Positions 63,201-64,000 of a DNA stretch of 64,000 nt are shown here, piece after piece; position 1 is the stretch's first letter; every line of letters starts with the position of its first letter. The notes beneath the pieces were generated by a model that was given only the letters and a program-made list of their open reading frames with translations, made no database searches and was not told the origin of the DNA. The stretch is from PMG-095 sp049324695 (lineage in GTDB: Bacteria; Myxococcota_A; Polyangia; Polyangiales; Polyangiaceae), in assembly GCA_049324695.1 (NCBI GenBank), contig JBMOMJ010000033.1:1-64000 (forward strand), written 5' to 3'. The position numbers and the translations under genes are program-made.

Positions 63201-64000
63201 GCCGCCTTGGTGACCACGGCGCGCTCTCGGATATTTTGGAGCGACGAGTGGTGGTCGAGAGCTCGGACTCGCAGCGCGCCGAGTTGTTCCATCGCCTCGC
63301 GCTCTTGCAGATGAACGAATTCAAGGAGCCGGCGCGCGCGCTCGGCTCGTTGCGCTCCGCGCTGGAAGCCGCTCCCGATCACGAGGGCTCAATCGTAGAG
63401 CTCGAGAAGCTGACCGAGCTCCCCGATTTGTTCGAGGAAGCCGCGGAGGTGCTGGAAACGGTGTACCGCACGCGCGGTCGCAGCGATCGTTTGGCGAAGT
63501 TGTACGAGCAGCGGGTTCGCTACGCGGACTCGCCAGAAACGCGCGTCGAAATGCGCCGCAACTTGTCACGTGTGCTCGAGGAAGAGAGCCGCGACGCACG
63601 CGCGGCTCAGCGTGTGCTGGAGCAAGGGCTCGAGGAAGCGCCCGATGACAACAGCCTGCTCGATGAGATCGAGCGGCTTGCGGCGATCAACTCCGAGTGG
63701 CCCAGCGCCGCGCGAGCGCTGAAAGAAGCCATCGAGAAGAACCCTGGTTTGGTGCCGGACGTCGCGGTTGCCCTGTGCGTGCGCTTGGCCGGTTGGTTGC
63801 GCGATCGCGCGTCAGACGCAGCTGGTGCCGAGCAGGCGCTGATCATGGCCCTGGAGCACGATCCCAACAACGACGAGGTGCTGGAGCTCTTGGAGCAGCT
63901 GCAACGCGGAACGGGTCGCGAGCGCGATTTGTTCGAAACCTTGCGCCGCCGCGCCAAGCTCGCCAGCGACGATCGTCGCCGCGAAACGCTGTACGTGCAG
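54269..64000 (+). CDS. giant TPR protein, open at the right window edge
   Basis: Starts at the ATG 54269 (GAAGGA upstream) and stays in one frame for 3244 codons with no stop before the window ends. I checked the frame at several points. Almost the whole length is TPR-like helix pairs of the type RWDDLADVYERHIDAAASDT, then LAKLGDLKREHLAD, GALEVYRRALKLDSRHTA, repeated many times with variation. A Lys-rich insert (KKKGKKKGKKGAADG) is at about residues 905-920. No signal peptide or membrane helix was seen in the visible part. Most likely a very large scaffold. The minus strand opposite shows long open frames, an effect of codon bias. Confidence 0.88.
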   Translation, partial: MDSREIRTALGKLQAEPDAEQAWQALTAAAAEKAGDLSAADFIQLLEAASDEHAKRGEWPAVARLLELAVAAARDTEREAELLAAQAKVLSEELYDDDGAAVVYLRLLELKPQDPVAVAAIEESDGRRRRMAELHESYLTEVERATDDVYKSSMLMRASELELRFSAVGADLDSAVERLEQAVRLDPTNVRAGRLLEHVYRRRGSWEELARVLERMADRGERPSERVPAGVRLARVYAQHLSDRERAARAYDRVLRDDPSHVEAKAFLSELYSTEERWAELVSLYERELKSKDLHDAERLGDMLQIAMLHWKKLGHPQDAEPWFERVRKVDPTNEGMLTFYREYCQSLEDDTRLMDVLQGAQRALKDGTKEKTRLAQEIARLAEGQANAAKAIEQYKSVLRQDPDNAEARERLKTLYKQTQGHNALVELLRQQLERTPQDKYAERLAILREVATVYRQYQKSDTALLSVLNQIVQLDDKLDEHDVLELREIVALYEKLGRHRELITHQIKLAEVTPDVEEKRELYRAAARRWLEQFSNVQNATEAYAKLLAVAPDDREARERLEELYRKRRAWNELYALYASELDQAEGGTRLTLLREMAQLAAERLNRSEDAVRLYKQILEAEPERLDVLDALEKHAERNKDFRTLADALERRVNLVSDDAAKLAGLQKLGTIYAEQLSDTNAAARTWRRVLELSPGHNRALRVLRETYLQNADYDGLEQLYASQNDWEGLAEVLSNAADRAKDPSARVELSYRTARVLAEHLNQPERAFRSYERILAADPSDTRAARALVPLYERDEKWSRLPALYELLLEKAETPDEKLSLFEKLVDVSGKRLSDRRAAATYARRAYEFAPTHPSALALFEESSRAAGSWDVFVDVIGARLAAEPVPVAAVAEVSSPTATTDKKKGKKKGKKGAADGLVASSPQNALPEPQNAAADPLGDRRVVELMLARVYAEELGRTDDAVATYKRLLDRDPLDSEARAQLEAILRREDRRDDLRWLLELKVDAAGEEREKLDLLAEFAELEEDVFMAPERAVALYRRILEIDGSDERALRALPRLLLAAEDTKGAVEIIERHRNVLGGEARAEREADLAELYAERLNRPEDALESAIAALSSPACAPRAINVLEGLVRVDGVRAKAAEVLADRYAESGDARKEVVALDVMLACAREPSERMSLYQRLADAQEKKLSSYGNALDSMLAAVREFPKEIELWTRADLLSGLAGRPTDLADAYREVLRRELPESLEIELSERAAHLHEDKLGDPMGAIPYLERVLTLAPSNEAAFQRLKDILTGAERWAELEALYDRASNATSDLERRIEMLVEVALICEEIIEDPAKATRYYERIVEADPLHDGAVRALDRLYVRQGRDRELSALLARRLETALGEEAFELKLRLAKLQLDLHEPEKAVVHVEDVLRERVGSYEARSLAERMLEIGQLRVRAARMLEQVYEARDEMRELVRVLEIRLEGLTPGAPDADIERRELLRRIAGLRDERLHDDEGALDAYARLVPLDPVDADARGRLREIGRRLGAHPRVARVLAQAADNADTPGLRGEILMDVARIYEELVNDKTEAERVYRQVLDIDRNDRELTLPAARALERIYAAAGDNPRLVEILRVQVTLEESREARQKLLGRLGDLCERELLDNEGAIISWKQRVEENPDDEEALAALDRLYEKTERFRDLVDVMARRRELSTDAELRRTLLVRTAQTLWRKLESIPEAIDACQTLLAEFGPDGETFRSLESLYQTAERWDDLADVYERHIDAAASDTERLELLAKLGDLKREHLADVSGALEVYRRALKLDSRHTASRGALEKLLDSSDAAVRREAAQTMRPILSSEGAHEQLLRVIEIEIETSDDAHERLLGLEAALGVAEGPLNDPLRAFAYAERGIRIAVGHTDLTPWFERLSRLANQTGRHAEHVKLLCEVAPGIFDGEVQLEITLKIAELARHQLADRELSREYYRKALDLRGDDRKALVALESLYEESGDAQSLLEILERRVDVAESDDERKQLMFRRARLLADVLDDKARAIEVYEAILELGIERQALDALETLYTAVGRWSDLVTLYERQLDNDLGSKPDLHVAIARVAARQQQNIDRAFDELEQALKRERQHAGAITELERLLVEAPEAEQRARAAALLEPVYLLRADFTKVMDAIRARLECASDPDERRVLLTRLAKLYEEQKEDYRAALETVAKLFHDDVTDADTVSELERLAKVASAEQRLAEIYASELAQIETDDANSAKLARRAGELFDSLGQADRALESYRRALRFDPENTALFGAIDTILTRLRRHEDRVQLYREALEHRFEPEARLAALHTIAGLERRELGRPDDAIETYRAALDVSDTDERALDALTELYRERERFADLADLHQRRAEAAPNAARANGFRLALARLYVQQAELDRAVDQLEEIVRVDPSHGEAIGELEALRKSDSQRQRVVDILRPLYEAADDWRHLITLNEDRYALAENEADRVQVLRETAELWERRGGDVRRARRALEAAVRIDPDDAGVRAEYERLTEANSAWEHLAKTYEEVLSARPDLTSRRDILAVLAEVHNVRRDDPRSALDAYDRLRAADESDIVPLEKMEGLATLLSDWPTLVRVLTAKADLILDDAERASTWRRIGEAKRDMLDDARGAISAYERALELEPDSAFTVDCLIELHEARNDARRLVELYQRRVELSDPEDGELRFQLLTSAARCYEEQLSDRPRAIEALVSAREVQPGSDAVISALNRLYRAEGMWHELLENLRLQVSMSESASTRAELRKEIASTLAERLENFDEALEAYRGALDDAPDDLDVVARVRTLGEQHEELRHAVSDVLVPVLRRGERWEELANVLELRLTVEQDPSDRMETLMAIAEILETRLSRNNEALTALLRALAERPENPQLHRELERLAEASNGFERYAEALSERAGATFDPDTAKDLYVRLGRVCEERLHDDRRAVSAYARALEQAGDQPELLDALDRLYGRLGDHGALSDILERRVVVESSDSQRAELFHRLALLQMNEFKEPARALGSLRSALEAAPDHEGSIVELEKLTELPDLFEEAAEVLETVYRTRGRSDRLAKLYEQRVRYADSPETRVEMRRNLSRVLEEESRDARAAQRVLEQGLEEAPDDNSLLDEIERLAAINSEWPSAARALKEAIEKNPGLVPDVAVALCVRLAGWLRDRASDAAGAEQALIMALEHDPNNDEVLELLEQLQRGTGRERDLFETLRRRAKLASDDRRRETLYVQ

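Noticed and set aside
54470..63382. Long minus-strand frames opposite the giant TPR gene (for example 62003-63382 and 59513-60679)
   Set aside because: They are antisense shadows of a codon-biased GC-rich gene; the plus frame is continuous for 9.7 kb and shows TPR sequence throughout.

Overview
The window looks like chromosome from a high-GC, large-genome deltaproteobacterium of the Myxococcota, most likely Polyangiales (Sorangium-like). The clues are very high GC, many lipoproteins with Gly/Ala/Ser-rich linkers and Cys-rich EGF-like or metal-binding repeats, many ECF-type sigma factors, a secreted pectate lyase, TPR giants and CBM11-like lipoproteins. This assignment is inference; no rRNA or other taxonomic marker is present.

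Layout. 1-5.3 kb: end of a tail-anchored protein, a uridine-kinase-like P-loop kinase, a Kazal-domain lipoprotein, a haloalkane dehalogenase translationally coupled to a sigma factor, and a pectate lyase lipoprotein. 5.8-13 kb: a hybrid histidine kinase, a YCII/DGPF protein plus ECF42 sigma pair with a matching promoter, an SDR lacking its catalytic Tyr/Lys, a methyltransferase, and a VOC plus SRPBCC pair. 13.2-17.6 kb: an EGF-repeat lipoprotein, a decayed copy of the SRPBCC gene, and a second Asp-nucleophile hydrolase overlapping an ECF41-type sigma gene. 17.8-23.1 kb: a decayed restriction island bounded by a 59-bp direct repeat of the tRNA-Leu(UAA) 3' part. It carries a YhcG-type nuclease, an hsdS remnant fused by deletion to an hsdR remnant (hsdM gone), and a frameshifted PIN-like gene.

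23.7-36 kb: small secreted or anchored proteins, then a sigma / FecR-TPR / cell-envelope operon. Next comes a two-component system divergent from a VWA / PspA-like / membrane-protein operon, with GTAAA direct repeats between them. It ends with a sigma gene coupled to a membrane protein carrying a CBM11-like domain. 35.9-39.1 kb: ArsR plus an AHSA1-YCII fusion, ThiD, and a lipoprotein. 39.1-43.4 kb: a 22-bp tandem repeat, an HNH nuclease, and a 2.3-kb compound minisatellite with 23 copies of one unit. 43.7-54.2 kb: a DUF3829-like protein, a secreted lamin-tail/dikinase-like lipoprotein, a TPR membrane protein, EF-P, a beta-oxidation pair in an operon with a lipoprotein, and a TPR lipoprotein. 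From 54269 to the right edge runs one giant open TPR gene (at least 3244 codons).

The most notable points are the tRNA-bounded restriction island with its deletion scar, the extracytoplasmic PEP/pyruvate-dikinase-like lipoprotein, the probable envelope-stress module at 28.8-34.1 kb with its operator, sigma genes coupled to dehalogenase-like enzymes and to a carbohydrate-binding-fold partner, and the minisatellite. Function calls rest on reading motifs by eye; no database search was run.
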